A stretch of DNA of 64,000 bases from UBA11986 sp031402435 (GCA_031402435.1 JANNSJ010000013.1:124001-188000), one strand, 5' to 3'; shown: positions 1-8,695, counted from the stretch's first letter. Notes: generated by a model not told the origin, from the sequence alone. Numbers and translations: made by a program.

Positions 1-252
1 GTGATACGTAACGTCGCCACCTCGATCATTGTGGTAAACAGCGACGCCCTTCGACCTTAATTCCTCCTCGTTGGCAAGCAGATGGTTATCATCACCACCC
101 TTGCCGATCGTGTATACGTGATCGTGCTCGGTCAGCAACAACAGATCGCCAACTTCCCCCGCAGCCCGCTGTTCAAACAGCTTTCGCTGCAAGTCCCAGC
201 ATTCCTTGTAATCAGTACGGCCAAGATTGATGACGTCGATTGCTTTCAACAC
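1..252 (-). CDS. lipB: Octanoyltransferase LipB, 3' part cut by window edge
   Basis: Only the first 84 codons are inside the window; the gene runs off the left edge. The translation begins VLKAIDVINLG and contains LLLTEHDHVYTIGKGG and, at the edge, DRGGDVTYH. These are the conserved substrate-binding blocks of LipB, which moves the octanoyl group from acyl carrier protein to lipoyl domains before LipA inserts sulfur. The catalytic Lys/Cys half lies outside. The start is GTG at 252 or the next codon TTG; there is no strong ribosome site. It begins 5 nt after the lpdA stop, so E3 and lipoate attachment are made from one transcript. The family call is firm from motifs; the exact start is uncertain. 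Confidence 0.9.
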   Translation of the reverse strand, partial: MLKAIDVINLGRTDYKECWDLQRKLFEQRAAGEVGDLLLLTEHDHVYTIGKGGDDNHLLANEEELRSKGVAVYHNDRGGDVTYH

Positions 253-257
253 GAGTC

Positions 258-1655
258 CTATATGTTGATTGCTTCGCCATACGCTGCCGCTGCCGCTTCC
301 ATCACGGCTTCGCTCAACGTCGGGTGTGCGTGCGGAGTGCGGAAGATCTCCGCCCCGGTGGATTCCAGTTTCTTTGCAATGACAAGTTCGTGGATCATCT
401 CTGTCGCTTCAGATCCCATAATGTGCGCACCGAGAAGCTCTCCGTACTTCGCATCGAAGATCAGCTTCACTGTTCCTTCTGTCTCACCAATCGCCATCGC
501 CTTGCCCAAAGGACGGAACGGGAAACGGCCGATCTTGAGTTCGTAGCCTTCTGCCTTTGCCTTCTCTTCCGTGAGGCCGACGCTTGCGATCTGCGGCTGG
601 CAGTATGTACATCCGGGAATGCATGAGTAGTCAATTGGTGCATGCTTCTTGCCGGCAATGGCTTCGACACAATGGACTCCTTCGGCCGATGCAACGTGCG
701 CAAGCCACGGCGGACCGATAACATCGCCAATAGCGTAGACGCCGGGAACATTCGTCTTGTAGTCCGCATCAACTTTGATGTGGTTGCGTTCGACAACAAT
801 TCCGAGTTTATCAAGTCCGAAGTTCTCAACGTTGCCTTGAACGCCTATTGCCATCAAAGCGACTTCGCCCTTCAACTCCTTCTTCACTCCTTCAGAGGAT
901 ACGACAACGGTAACATCATTCGCTCCGGCCTTTACGCTTTCCACCTTCGTGTTGGTAAGAAACTCGATGCCTTGTTTCTTGAGACTGGACTCCATCATCT
1001 TTGTGAGTTCCGCATCCTCAACCGGCAGGATCCGCGCCATCATCTCAACCACCGTCACCTTTGTGCCGATAGCGTTATAGAAATACGCGAACTCGATTCC
1101 GATTGCTCCAGCTCCGATAATAATCATGGATTTCGGTTGTTCCGGAAGATTCATTGCTTCCGTACTGGAAATAACGCGCTTACGGTCGAAGGCGGCGCCG
1201 GGAACAGTCCGCGGTCTTGCACCTGTGGCAAGTATGATATGTTTCGCTGTGATCTTCTCGGCTGGTTTCCCTTCGGCCCGGATTTCGATCCCGCCGTTCC
1301 CAAGGAGTATTCCATAGCCGGGCATGACGTCAATCTTGTTCTTTTTCATCAAGTATTCAACGCCTTTGACGATCTTGTCCGAAACCGTCCGGCTCCGCTT
1401 GATAATCTTGCTGAAGTCAAATTTCAAGTTATCGTATGAAATACCCCATTCCTCTGCCTTCTTAAAGGTATGAAGTATTTCGGCATTCTTGAGAAGCGCT
1501 TTGGTGGGGATGCAGCCCCAGTTCAAGCAAATACCACCCAGGCGATCACGCTCGATAATTCCTGTGTTCATGCCAAGTTGCGCTGCACGGATGGCAGCAG
1601 TGTACCCGCCGGGTCCGCCACCGACAACAACCACATCAAATGATTTATCTGCCAT
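258..1655 (-). CDS. lpdA: Dihydrolipoyl dehydrogenase (E3)
   Basis: A 465-aa FAD/NAD disulfide oxidoreductase that reoxidises dihydrolipoamide in pyruvate and 2-oxoacid dehydrogenase complexes. An N-terminal FAD-binding GGGPGG lies near residues 12-17. The redox-active pair is Cys43/Cys48 in GGICLNWGCIPTK, a second Rossmann GAGAIGIEFA follows, and the C-terminal His-Glu dyad is in HAHPTLSEA. The ATG at 1655 is preceded by a GAGG ribosome site. The reading frame is open a further 35 codons upstream, but that stretch covers the promoter at 1732-1760 and matches nothing in the family. lipB follows directly. Length and motifs are normal. Confidence 0.95.
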   Translation of the reverse strand: MADKSFDVVVVGGGPGGYTAAIRAAQLGMNTGIIERDRLGGICLNWGCIPTKALLKNAEILHTFKKAEEWGISYDNLKFDFSKIIKRSRTVSDKIVKGVEYLMKKNKIDVMPGYGILLGNGGIEIRAEGKPAEKITAKHIILATGARPRTVPGAAFDRKRVISSTEAMNLPEQPKSMIIIGAGAIGIEFAYFYNAIGTKVTVVEMMARILPVEDAELTKMMESSLKKQGIEFLTNTKVESVKAGANDVTVVVSSEGVKKELKGEVALMAIGVQGNVENFGLDKLGIVVERNHIKVDADYKTNVPGVYAIGDVIGPPWLAHVASAEGVHCVEAIAGKKHAPIDYSCIPGCTYCQPQIASVGLTEEKAKAEGYELKIGRFPFRPLGKAMAIGETEGTVKLIFDAKYGELLGAHIMGSEATEMIHELVIAKKLESTGAEIFRTPHAHPTLSEAVMEAAAAAYGEAINI

Positions 1656-1731
1656 GAATTCCTCGTTGGGAACAACAAAAAAGGGAAGTGGAATTCCCTC
1701 TTGAAGTAGTTTGGATAAAGAAAGTGCGAAA

Positions 1732-1760
1732 AATATACTGAAACATGGCCTGAAAGTCAA
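1732..1760 (-). promoter_or_regulatory. Sigma70-like promoter of lpdA-lipB
   Basis: On the minus strand TTGACT (1755-1760) and TATATT (1732-1737) are separated by exactly 17 nt. Transcription would start about 70 nt upstream of the lpdA ATG. This supports the shorter lpdA start, because the longer reading frame would begin inside the -35 box. Confidence 0.65.
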
Positions 1761-1814
1761 ACAACTGTCCGAGCCTGACTCTTGAGCAAAATAGTGTGGA
1801 ATGAGAAAAACGAA

Positions 1815-1843
1815 TTGATTTTACATTTCAAAATGGGTATACT
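1815..1843 (+). promoter_or_regulatory. Sigma70-like promoter of smpB-tyrS
   Basis: TTGATT (1815-1820) and TATACT (1838-1843) have a 17-nt spacer. The predicted start near 1850 leaves a leader of about 20 nt before the smpB ATG. It is divergent from the lpdA promoter in the same 214-nt spacer. Confidence 0.65.
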
Positions 1844-1869
1844 AGGCACAAATTTTTCAGTGACATGAG

Positions 1870-2340
1870 ATGGCTGAACAGGAGGAACGCGGAGAGAAAG
1901 TCGTCACCACCAACCGAAAAGCTCGATACGATTTCGAGATTCTCGACACCTACGAAGCAGGCATTGTCCTCACAGGAACAGAAGTCAAATCGCTCAGGCA
2001 GGGTAACGCCAATCTATCCGACAGTTATGCAATACTGAAGAACGGGGAACTCTGGCTCCTCGGCATGCATATTTCTCCTTACGATCACGGCAGCTACGCC
2101 AATGTTGACCCGCTGAGAAATCGGAAACTTCTTCTTCACAAAAAGGAGCTTCTCAAACTCACCGGCAAGATTACTTCAAAAGGTTTGACACTAGTACCGT
2201 TGCGCGTGTACTTTACGCATAACATTGTCAAAATCCTCATCGGTATTGCCCGTGGCAAGAAGGAGTACGACAGGCGCGAAGATATCAAGAAGCGGGATGC
2301 CGAGCGCAGCATCAGACAACAACTAAGACAAAAAAGCTGA
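1870..2340 (+). CDS. smpB: SsrA-binding protein SmpB
   Basis: A 156-aa protein of normal family length. SmpB binds tmRNA and delivers it to stalled ribosomes. Family blocks are visible in order: KARYDFEILDTYEAGIVLTG near residues 20-37, the GTEVKSLR block, HISPYDHGSY in the OB core, and the basic tail ARGKKEYDRRE followed by many Lys/Arg that enters the decoding site. It has its own promoter with a short leader. tyrS starts 2 nt after its stop, so the two are surely co-transcribed. The tmRNA gene itself was not found in this window. Confidence 0.95.
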   Translation: MAEQEERGEKVVTTNRKARYDFEILDTYEAGIVLTGTEVKSLRQGNANLSDSYAILKNGELWLLGMHISPYDHGSYANVDPLRNRKLLLHKKELLKLTGKITSKGLTLVPLRVYFTHNIVKILIGIARGKKEYDRREDIKKRDAERSIRQQLRQKS

Positions 2341-2342
2341 CC

Positions 2343-3560
2343 TTGTTTCCCCCACTCAATGAGCAGATGGACGTTATCCGGCGAGGAACTTCTGAGATTA
2401 TTCCGGAAGAGGACCTTGTCAAGAAGATTGAGAGGTCTCAAAAAACGCAAAAGCCTCTCAATGTGAAGTTGGGGTGCGATCCGAGCAGGCCGGATCTCCA
2501 TCTTGGACATTCCGTCGTGCTCCGCAAACTGCGGCAGTTTCAGGATCTTGGACATCAGGCAACATTGATCATAGGGGATTTTACCGGAATGATCGGTGAT
2601 CCTTCGGGCCGGAGTAAGACACGTCCGCCGCTGACGATTGACGAGACCCGCAAAAACGGCCAGACGTATTTTGAGCAAGCCACGAGGATACTCTCGACAA
2701 AGAAAATCCAGATGCTGTACAACTCCGAATGGCTTGGCAAGATGAGTTTTTCAGACGTCATCGTACTCGGCAGCAAGTACACGGTTGCGCGCATGCTTGA
2801 GAGGGATGATTTCGAAAAGCGATACAAGGCCGGAGAGCCAATCAGCATTCATGAGATGCTCTACCCGCTCGCCCAGGCAATGGATTCGGTGGCAATTCAA
2901 GCCGATGTTGAATTAGGTGGAACGGATCAAAAATTTAATCTGCTGGTGGGAAGAGATATCCAGCGCGAGTACGGACTCGAGCCACAAATAACGATCACAA
3001 TGCCGATCCTGCCGGGAACGGACGGCGTTGAAAAGATGAGCAAGTCGCTCGACAACTACATCGGGATCAGTGAATCACCCAGACAGATTTATGGCAAGAC
3101 ACTCTCCATACCTGACAAGCTGATTTATGACTATTACGTTCTCGCCACCAATACTTCAGGCGAGGATCTGTTGAAAATCAAAAACCAACTCGAAGACAAA
3201 TCGTTGAACCCCCGCGACTTGAAGCGCCAACTCGCACGGACGCTCGTGGCGTTGTACCATGACGAAGCAGCGGCAAGTGCAGCGGAAGAAGAGTTTGATC
3301 GAGTGTTTATCAAGAAAGACCTGCCCGACGACATCCCGGAGCAGTCGATCGCCCTTGAGAATGGCAGCATCGGCATCATGCGTTTGCTGGCTGAAACGAA
3401 ACTCGTTGCTTCCAACGGTGAAGCGCGACGCATGATTGAGCAAGGCGGAGTCACCATCGACGGCGAGCGCATCTCCGACTACAACGCTGAAATCTCAATC
3501 GCGGAAAGCATTATTGTAAAAGTCGGCAAACGACGATTCCTGCGTGTCAAGAAAGCATAA
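2343..3560 (+). CDS. tyrS: Tyrosyl-tRNA synthetase
   Basis: A 405-aa class Ic synthetase that charges tRNA-Tyr. The HIGH-type box is HLGH at residues 53-56 after GCDPSRPD, and KMSKS begins near residue 231. The C-terminal S4 RNA-binding domain includes ASNGEARRMIEQGGV. The layout resembles the Thermus-type enzyme, whose N-terminus aligns with RRGTSEIIPEEDL. That favours the TTG start at 2343 over the ATG at 2367, although no strong ribosome site is seen and coupling to smpB, 2 nt upstream, may serve instead. pdaD follows after 38 nt. Confidence 0.93.
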   Translation: MFPPLNEQMDVIRRGTSEIIPEEDLVKKIERSQKTQKPLNVKLGCDPSRPDLHLGHSVVLRKLRQFQDLGHQATLIIGDFTGMIGDPSGRSKTRPPLTIDETRKNGQTYFEQATRILSTKKIQMLYNSEWLGKMSFSDVIVLGSKYTVARMLERDDFEKRYKAGEPISIHEMLYPLAQAMDSVAIQADVELGGTDQKFNLLVGRDIQREYGLEPQITITMPILPGTDGVEKMSKSLDNYIGISESPRQIYGKTLSIPDKLIYDYYVLATNTSGEDLLKIKNQLEDKSLNPRDLKRQLARTLVALYHDEAAASAAEEEFDRVFIKKDLPDDIPEQSIALENGSIGIMRLLAETKLVASNGEARRMIEQGGVTIDGERISDYNAEISIAESIIVKVGKRRFLRVKKA

Positions 3561-3598
3561 TTCACCATTCCCTAAATCATAACACTGGAGCGAAGAAA

Positions 3599-4144
3599 TT
3601 GTACGTCCCCGGAAAAATGTTTTTCACCAAAGGTGTAGGTCGGCACAAAGACTACCTGCAATCCTTCGAGCTCGCACTGCGAGACGCAAAGATTGAGAAG
3701 TGCAATCTGGTGACCGTCTCAAGCATTTATCCGCCGGGTTGCAAGCGCATCCCTCCGGAGGAAGGCCTGAAACTTCTGCAGCCAGGTCAGATCACGTTCG
3801 CCGTGATGGCAAGGAACGCGACCAATGAACCCAACAGACTCATTGCAGCGTCCATAGGGGTGGCTACTCCCGCTGATACGTCACAATATGGATACCTTTC
3901 AGAACATCATCCGTTTGGCGAAACAGATGAAAAAGCTGGAGAGTACGCAGAGGATCTGGCCGCAACAATGCTGGCGACTACACTGGGTGTGGAATTCGAT
4001 GCCACCACTGGCTGGGACGAGCGAGAAAAGCTTTACAAGATGAGCGGGAAGATTGTCAAGACCTATAATGTCACACAGTCGGCTGAGGGCCATAAGGATG
4101 GTATCTGGACGACCGTTGTAGCATCCGCAATTCTTCTTCCTTAA
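3599..4144 (+). CDS. pdaD: Pyruvoyl-dependent arginine decarboxylase (proenzyme)
   Basis: A 181-aa protein of the pyruvoyl-dependent arginine decarboxylase family, which converts arginine to agmatine for polyamine synthesis. The proenzyme cleaves itself between two serines to create the pyruvoyl group. The site is visible as VSSIYPPGC, with Ser41-Ser42. Other family blocks are EGLKLLQPGQ near the middle and DIHT-like EYAEDLAATMLA later. The start is TTG at 3599 with a GGAG 8 nt upstream; no ATG fits. It follows tyrS by 38 nt and ends just before a strong bidirectional terminator. No other polyamine gene is nearby. Confidence 0.9.
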   Translation: MYVPGKMFFTKGVGRHKDYLQSFELALRDAKIEKCNLVTVSSIYPPGCKRIPPEEGLKLLQPGQITFAVMARNATNEPNRLIAASIGVATPADTSQYGYLSEHHPFGETDEKAGEYAEDLAATMLATTLGVEFDATTGWDEREKLYKMSGKIVKTYNVTQSAEGHKDGIWTTVVASAILLP

Positions 4145-4154
4145 GTCGGCCCAA

Positions 4155-4201
4155 AAAGCAGAAATGCCCGGGAGTCAAGGCTCGCCGGGCATTTCTGCTT
4201 T
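4155..4201. terminator. Bidirectional intrinsic terminator between pdaD and the transglycosylase
   Basis: A perfect 17-bp inverted repeat: the left arm is 4155-4171, the right arm 4185-4201, with a 13-nt loop. An A-run on one side and a T-run on the other let it work in both directions. It sits between two convergent genes, which is where such an element is expected. Confidence 0.9.
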
Positions 4202-4210
4202 GATTACGCT

Positions 4211-4960
4211 TCAGTTGAGAACTGTTTTGTACACTTCGTAAGACTCCATCACACGATCCACATACACAATCGTCTCTTTTGAGTTGCCAAACCACCCGGC
4301 AATCTTCGGCCGATCCTGATCCCATACATTTCGATGCAGGGTATAATACCTTTTGGAGAGGAGAGGAAGGGCTTCCTTGATGGCATCCCAACTTCTTGGG
4401 TTATCGTTAAGATATGCCGCAAGCACTTGGGCGTCATAAATCCGACCCACACCTGCATTATACGCAGCCAGCATGAGTTTTATTCTCTCAGACTCTTCTG
4501 CCCCATCGAAGAGGTTATACAACTTCTTCAAATAATAAACACCGCCACGGATGTTATTCATTGGGTGGGTCATATCTTCAATATCAAGAGCCTTTGCCAA
4601 CTCACTACTTGTTACGGGCATAATTTGCATCAGTCCAGCCGCACCCTTTTCGCTTTCAACGTCATGAGAGAATCTCGACTCAACCTTCATAACCGCCAAA
4701 ACAAGCCTCCAATCAAGACCATATTCCTGAGAGTACTTCTTGATGGTCCCACCATAACTTTGAATAATCACGCGATCAGATTGAGACATTGCTGGAATCA
4801 AAGACTGAACCTGATCCAACGTGGAACCAATCCCCGCTGAATTCTGCTTGGGTTGAGCCTTTTTTACAAGAGTTTCGCTCACCGGGCTACATCCTGAAAT
4901 CCCGGCAAGGATAGCAAATACCATCAAAAGCGAAAGTCTCTGCATGCTTGTAAAAACCAA
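4211..4960 (-). CDS. Lytic transglycosylase lipoprotein (SLT domain)
   Basis: A 249-aa lipoprotein whose SLT fold (about residues 75-200) would cleave the MurNAc-GlcNAc bond of peptidoglycan. The signal peptide ends in a lipobox with Cys24 (AGISGC). The catalytic Glu94 is in KVESRF, followed by GAAGLMQIMP and AAYNAGVGR, the standard family blocks. The start is TTG at 4960, decided by a GGAGG 7 nt upstream; the ATG at 4945 would be too far from it. Its 3' end faces the terminator. The 254 nt between this gene and the next one to the right hold no gene or recognised element. Confidence 0.88.
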   Translation of the reverse strand: MVFTSMQRLSLLMVFAILAGISGCSPVSETLVKKAQPKQNSAGIGSTLDQVQSLIPAMSQSDRVIIQSYGGTIKKYSQEYGLDWRLVLAVMKVESRFSHDVESEKGAAGLMQIMPVTSSELAKALDIEDMTHPMNNIRGGVYYLKKLYNLFDGAEESERIKLMLAAYNAGVGRIYDAQVLAAYLNDNPRSWDAIKEALPLLSKRYYTLHRNVWDQDRPKIAGWFGNSKETIVYVDRVMESYEVYKTVLN

Positions 4961-5214
4961 TATGAATCCTCCAAGTTGTTTAACATCCCCCCAACAGCTT
5001 TCATCGGGTTTCCGAGGTCTGCTCTAGCAAAACCTCACCAAAATAATCTAACCAGCTAACTGATTGATTTTCCAAGACATACGGTAGTCATAAAAAATGA
5101 ACATACAAAGGTATGGTTAACCACCATAAATGTCAAGACGTTTGTCTTGGGTGAGAGATAGGTCACGGGGAGAAAAAGGGAACAGATTACCCGCCTTGTC
5201 GCTGAAATCTGTAC

Positions 5215-5886
5215 TTATTTGAGGAATTTCGATTCAACATCAACAATCTTGTCGACCCTTTGCTTGTGTCGGCCACCGGCAAACCAGGTCTCAAGCCAGA
5301 TCTTCAATATTTCCTTGCAAACTTCACTCCCTACTGCTTTGCTTCCAAGGGTGAGGACATTCGTATCGTTATGTTCTCTCGCATTTCTGGCGACAAACTC
5401 GTTATGGCAGCAAGCTGCACGGACTTTCGGAACCTTATTGGCAACAACGCAGGAGCCAATTCCAGCACCGTCGATCATGACACCCCGCCAAGCCTCTCCC
5501 TTTGAGACCAAGGAAGCCACTGCATACGCAAAATCAGGATAATCGCATGGATCCTCGGTATGCGTTCCCACATCCGATATTTTATATCCCAAACTTTCAG
5601 CATGCTTCTTCAGCAACTCTTTGAGTTGGAAACCGCCATGATCGCTTCCGAAGGCAACCAACCGGTCCGAAGGTGCAATATCCGAAGGCCGTGATGAGGG
5701 GGAAACAGCAAGCGGTAATGACTTGCTTGAAGCAGTCTTTGCTGTTTCAACAATTGTGATCCCCTCACTGAGGGCGAGTTCCGCGGCCAACGGCGTAATA
5801 ATCGCACCGTTGGGAACGTCAAATGTCTTCGACCCCTTGCCCATCAAGTCTCTGATGGTTTGTTCTGTAATGAGTTGTTTTGCCAC
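5215..5886 (-). CDS. RpiB-family sugar-phosphate isomerase with N-terminal extra domain
   Basis: 223 aa. Residues from about 72 onward form a RpiB/LacAB domain (FGSDHGG, GAGIG, ANK, REHNDTNVLTLGS), which interconverts ribose 5-phosphate and ribulose 5-phosphate. Residues 1-45 (LITEQTIRDL, PNGAIITPLA, EGITIV) are a short domain that I know from microcompartment-associated enzymes and EutQ-like proteins. A low-complexity Ser/Pro/Ala linker joins the two. The position that holds the catalytic Cys in E. coli RpiB (CGTGIG) is Asp here (DGAGIG), so activity or substrate may differ. No shell protein is in the window. rlpA ends 7 nt upstream, so it closes a manC-rlpA-rpiB run. Confidence 0.85.
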   Translation of the reverse strand: MAKQLITEQTIRDLMGKGSKTFDVPNGAIITPLAAELALSEGITIVETAKTASSKSLPLAVSPSSRPSDIAPSDRLVAFGSDHGGFQLKELLKKHAESLGYKISDVGTHTEDPCDYPDFAYAVASLVSKGEAWRGVMIDGAGIGSCVVANKVPKVRAACCHNEFVARNAREHNDTNVLTLGSKAVGSEVCKEILKIWLETWFAGGRHKQRVDKIVDVESKFLK

Positions 5887-5893
5887 AGTCTGA

Positions 5894-6334
5894 TTATTTT
5901 TGATCTATACTCAATTCAAGTATTTCAAGCTTTACGGGAGCAGTTCCATGAGCTATCAACCCAAGCTGCTTAGCCGCTTCAAGTGAAACGTCGATGACGC
6001 GATCATCTTTGAACGGTCCGCGGTCATTCACGCGAACGATGACGCTCTTATCGTTGTCACTGTTCACCACTCGAATTTTCGAGTTGAACGGCAGCGTTCT
6101 GTGAGCAGCCGTGAGTGCGTGCATGTCATACACCTCTCCGTTGGACGTCTTGCGCCCGTGAAACTCATCGGCATAATACGAGGCGGTACCTTCCAACTGA
6201 TGAACTGACGTGGGATGCTTCTCTGTTGACGGCACTTCACGCGTAGTAAACCGCGGCGCCGCTGGACCACAACCGGAGATGACAGCGAGACATGATATCC
6301 ACATCCAAAGTCTCAATGCACGCAGCGAGATCAA
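5894..6334 (-). CDS. rlpA: RlpA-like septal lytic transglycosylase lipoprotein
   Basis: A 146-aa lipoprotein with Cys22 in the lipobox (AVISGC) and a double-psi beta barrel over about residues 48-140. Diagnostic blocks are GTASYYADEFHGRKTSNGE, LPFNSKIRV and VNDRGPF, then DVSLEAAKQLG. RlpA proteins cut denuded glycan strands at the septum. The C-terminal SPOR domain present in longer homologues is absent. The start is TTG at 6334, adjoining the manC stop; it supplies two Arg to the signal peptide n-region, whereas the ATG at residue 11 would give none. Confidence 0.87.
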   Translation of the reverse strand: MISLRALRLWMWISCLAVISGCGPAAPRFTTREVPSTEKHPTSVHQLEGTASYYADEFHGRKTSNGEVYDMHALTAAHRTLPFNSKIRVVNSDNDKSVIVRVNDRGPFKDDRVIDVSLEAAKQLGLIAHGTAPVKLEILELSIDQK

Positions 6335-7423
6335 TTACAGATACTCATTCATTTGTTTACGCTTCAAGTAATCGGAGACTTCCTTCACGCTCTGCGACAT
6401 CCCTCGCTTGCATATAAGAAGAGCATCAGGGGTGTTCACAATGATCAAATCATCAACACCAATCGTCGCCACAACTTTGTCGGGTGAATAGATGTAGGAG
6501 TTGTGTGTATCCTGTTGAATGACTTTGCCCGTGATGGAATTTCCATGCTCATCCTTCCCTGACAGCCTGTACACCTCATCCCACGAACCAATATCACTCC
6601 AGCCGAAATCACCTGGAATTACATACACTCTCTCCGCTTTTTCCATCACTCCGTAATCGATGGAGATACCACGCATCATCCCATATGATTTCTCCAGCGC
6701 AGAGTGATACGAGGGAGTTCCAATGGTTGGTTCAATCCTGCTCAACTCAGCGTGCAAATCAGGAAGGCAGCGCTCGATCTCTTTCAGTATGGCATCAACA
6801 CGCCAGATGAACATGCCGCTGTTCCATAGAAAATCACCGCTGGCGAGAAAGCGTTCAGCCGTCTGGATATTCGGCTTTTCAGCGAACGTCTTGACCTTAT
6901 AGACTCCCTTTGACGAGTACGGGTTATGAGCGCCGTCCTCAGTAAACATCTGAATGTATCCAAAACCAGTCTCGGGATGTGTGGGCTTGATGCCAATGGT
7001 TAACAGACTACCGGATTCGTACCCTGTCTCGATGGCAAGTTTCAACACTCTGAGGAATTCAACGGTATTCTGAATGATATGATCTGCCGGTAGAACAATC
7101 ATTACTGCGGAAGGGTCCATCTGTTTGGCGTGGAGCGCGGCGAGCCCGATACATGGTGCGGTGTTTCGCCCAACAGGCTCTACGAGGATATTCTCTTCAG
7201 GAAGGGTGTCGAGTTGTTTCATGACCATGGCCTTTTGGACCCGGTTGGTCACAACAAGTACGTTGTGAACGTCAACAAGACCCTCGAGCCTCTTTACGGT
7301 ATTCTGGATCATCGTCCCTTTGCCGAGGATCTCCAGCAATTGCTTCGGGGACTTCTCTCTGCTGCGAGGCCAGAACCTTGTTCCTACCCCGCCAGCCATG
7401 ATTACGGCAAGAGTTTTTGGCAT
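6335..7423 (-). CDS. manC: Mannose-1-phosphate guanylyltransferase
   Basis: A 362-aa nucleotidyltransferase that makes GDP-mannose from mannose 1-phosphate and GTP for glycan synthesis. The signature is at the N-terminus (MAGGVGTRFWPRSR, then KSPKQ), followed by EPVGRNTAPCIG and LPADH. FAEKP and the late GDFGWSDIGSWDE block follow. The fused C-terminal phosphomannose isomerase domain of two-domain enzymes is missing; it is the short form common in this bacterial group. It precedes rlpA with no gap and follows the unknown gene at 7437 after 13 nt. Confidence 0.93.
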   Translation of the reverse strand: MPKTLAVIMAGGVGTRFWPRSREKSPKQLLEILGKGTMIQNTVKRLEGLVDVHNVLVVTNRVQKAMVMKQLDTLPEENILVEPVGRNTAPCIGLAALHAKQMDPSAVMIVLPADHIIQNTVEFLRVLKLAIETGYESGSLLTIGIKPTHPETGFGYIQMFTEDGAHNPYSSKGVYKVKTFAEKPNIQTAERFLASGDFLWNSGMFIWRVDAILKEIERCLPDLHAELSRIEPTIGTPSYHSALEKSYGMMRGISIDYGVMEKAERVYVIPGDFGWSDIGSWDEVYRLSGKDEHGNSITGKVIQQDTHNSYIYSPDKVVATIGVDDLIIVNTPDALLICKRGMSQSVKEVSDYLKRKQMNEYL

Positions 7424-7436
7424 TATGCTGTTTCGC

Positions 7437-8165
7437 TTATTGGTCTAAAAGATCCTTCGGACGCTTGAGAAGGTCTATCGTTGATTGGAGCGAATCATTG
7501 TCTTCGACACCGGCAGATTCGAACACCGTTTGTAATGTAATGTTCGAATTATCAAGGATGTTAATGATGCGAACATCACTCAATAAACCGTTGTCCAATA
7601 CATACTGGATGAATTCCCCACATGCCTCTGCAAACTTTGCGACGTCATCCTTCGCTGCACCGATGGCATGTTCTTTCAACGACGCAAGATCGCTCAGGAT
7701 TTTGTAAAGCTGACTCTCCTGAATTCCCAGGAAAGTTCCATTCTCACTGGACTGTCGCTTCAACTCCTCAAGCGACCGACCAAACTTATGCAGGCCAATG
7801 TACAATTCATCGATCTGATCCGAGAGCATCATCGGTACAGGATCTGCCGGCCCACCATCACTATTCGTTCTGAACACTTCGAGAATCAGACGGGTGAACC
7901 AGGACGTATGAAACTCCAGTACGCCGCTCTCGAAGTTCCCGTTATCACGTTCAGCCTCATCCAACAGCCACATCAACCGGAGTGCAAACTGGTCGAATCG
8001 TTCTACCGCATACAACGCGCTCATCTCTGCGCGGATATCCTCTGCCTGTGCAAGTTTTTGCACGATCTTGCCCACGTTGGATGCCTCGGATAAATGGTTT
8101 TCTTCATTCAGCCGAGTCTCCACCTTGCGCAACAGCCTGATGATGTAACTTTGTGCCCCCGACAT
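7437..8165 (-). CDS. Conserved-looking cytoplasmic protein of unknown function
   Basis: A 242-aa protein I do not recognise. It is mostly alpha-helical and acidic, with no signal peptide or membrane segment when started at ATG 8165. The frame stays open to 8276, but that extension runs through the atpC terminator hairpin and is rejected. Visible stretches are RLLRKVETRLNEENHLSEA near the start and SLEELKRQSSENGTFLG in the middle. It is followed after 13 nt by manC. No catalytic motif is apparent. Codon use does not stand out from its neighbours. Confidence 0.7.
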   Translation of the reverse strand: MSGAQSYIIRLLRKVETRLNEENHLSEASNVGKIVQKLAQAEDIRAEMSALYAVERFDQFALRLMWLLDEAERDNGNFESGVLEFHTSWFTRLILEVFRTNSDGGPADPVPMMLSDQIDELYIGLHKFGRSLEELKRQSSENGTFLGIQESQLYKILSDLASLKEHAIGAAKDDVAKFAEACGEFIQYVLDNGLLSDVRIINILDNSNITLQTVFESAGVEDNDSLQSTIDLLKRPKDLLDQ

Positions 8166-8239
8166 TCTCGCGATAACACTGATTTTCAAAAATATAGGTG
8201 ATTGCCAAAGCAATGTCAACGCAACAGCCAAGAGAAAAA

Positions 8240-8274
8240 GCTGAAAAGCCCTGCCTCGATTCACGAGACAGGGC
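8240..8274 (-). terminator. Intrinsic terminator of atpD-atpC
   Basis: Arms 8248-8258 and 8264-8274 pair over 11 bp with one mismatch around a 5-nt loop. On the minus strand the stem is followed by TTTT and then a second T-run. It lies 11 nt after the atpC stop. Confidence 0.85.
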
Positions 8275-8284
8275 ATTCAGAGGG

Positions 8285-8695
8285 TTACGCTTTTGAAGCT
8301 ACCCGCAGTCGATTGAGAGACCTCAGCATTGAGAGACGTGCTCGTTCAAAGTCAATACCCGGATCTTTCTCATGCATGCGCTTTGTCGCACGCTCGCTTG
8401 CTGCTTTGGCACGGTTCACGTCGATTTCACCGGCAGGCTCAGCAGTTTCTGCGAGCACCACAACCGAGTTGTCCTTTACCTCAACAAATCCCCCGCTTGT
8501 TGCGAACATCATGTCCTTGCCGTTCTTGTCCCTCACCTTGAGTTCACCGACCTCAATCGTGGAGATAAACGGAGCGTGGTTGTAGAGAATCTGGAATCCA
8601 CCCATCATGCCTGGCGCACTCAGACTTGTTGCATCATCCTGAAAGATAATCTTGTTCGGAGTAATGATCTGGAGCTTGAATGATTTTTCGTACAT
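8285..8695 (-). CDS. atpC: ATP synthase F1 subunit epsilon
   Basis: 136 aa, normal length. The N-terminal beta-sandwich carries LQIITPNKIIFQDDA and GGFQILYNHAPFI; the C-terminal helical hairpin contains NRAKAASERATKRM. It couples and regulates rotation of the F1 head. It starts 12 nt after atpD and is closed by the terminator at 8240-8274. As in Chlorobi and many Bacteroidota, atpD-atpC stand apart from the rest of the ATP synthase genes, which are not in this window. Confidence 0.95.
   Translation of the reverse strand: MYEKSFKLQIITPNKIIFQDDATSLSAPGMMGGFQILYNHAPFISTIEVGELKVRDKNGKDMMFATSGGFVEVKDNSVVVLAETAEPAGEIDVNRAKAASERATKRMHEKDPGIDFERARLSMLRSLNRLRVASKA

Noticed and set aside
1656..1760. 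Longer N-terminus for lpdA
   Set aside because: The stretch carries the promoter hexamers and lacks family similarity; a ribosome site supports the ATG at 1655.
8166..8276. N-terminal extension of the gene at 7437
   Set aside because: It would translate through the atpC terminator hairpin; the ATG at 8165 is sufficient.
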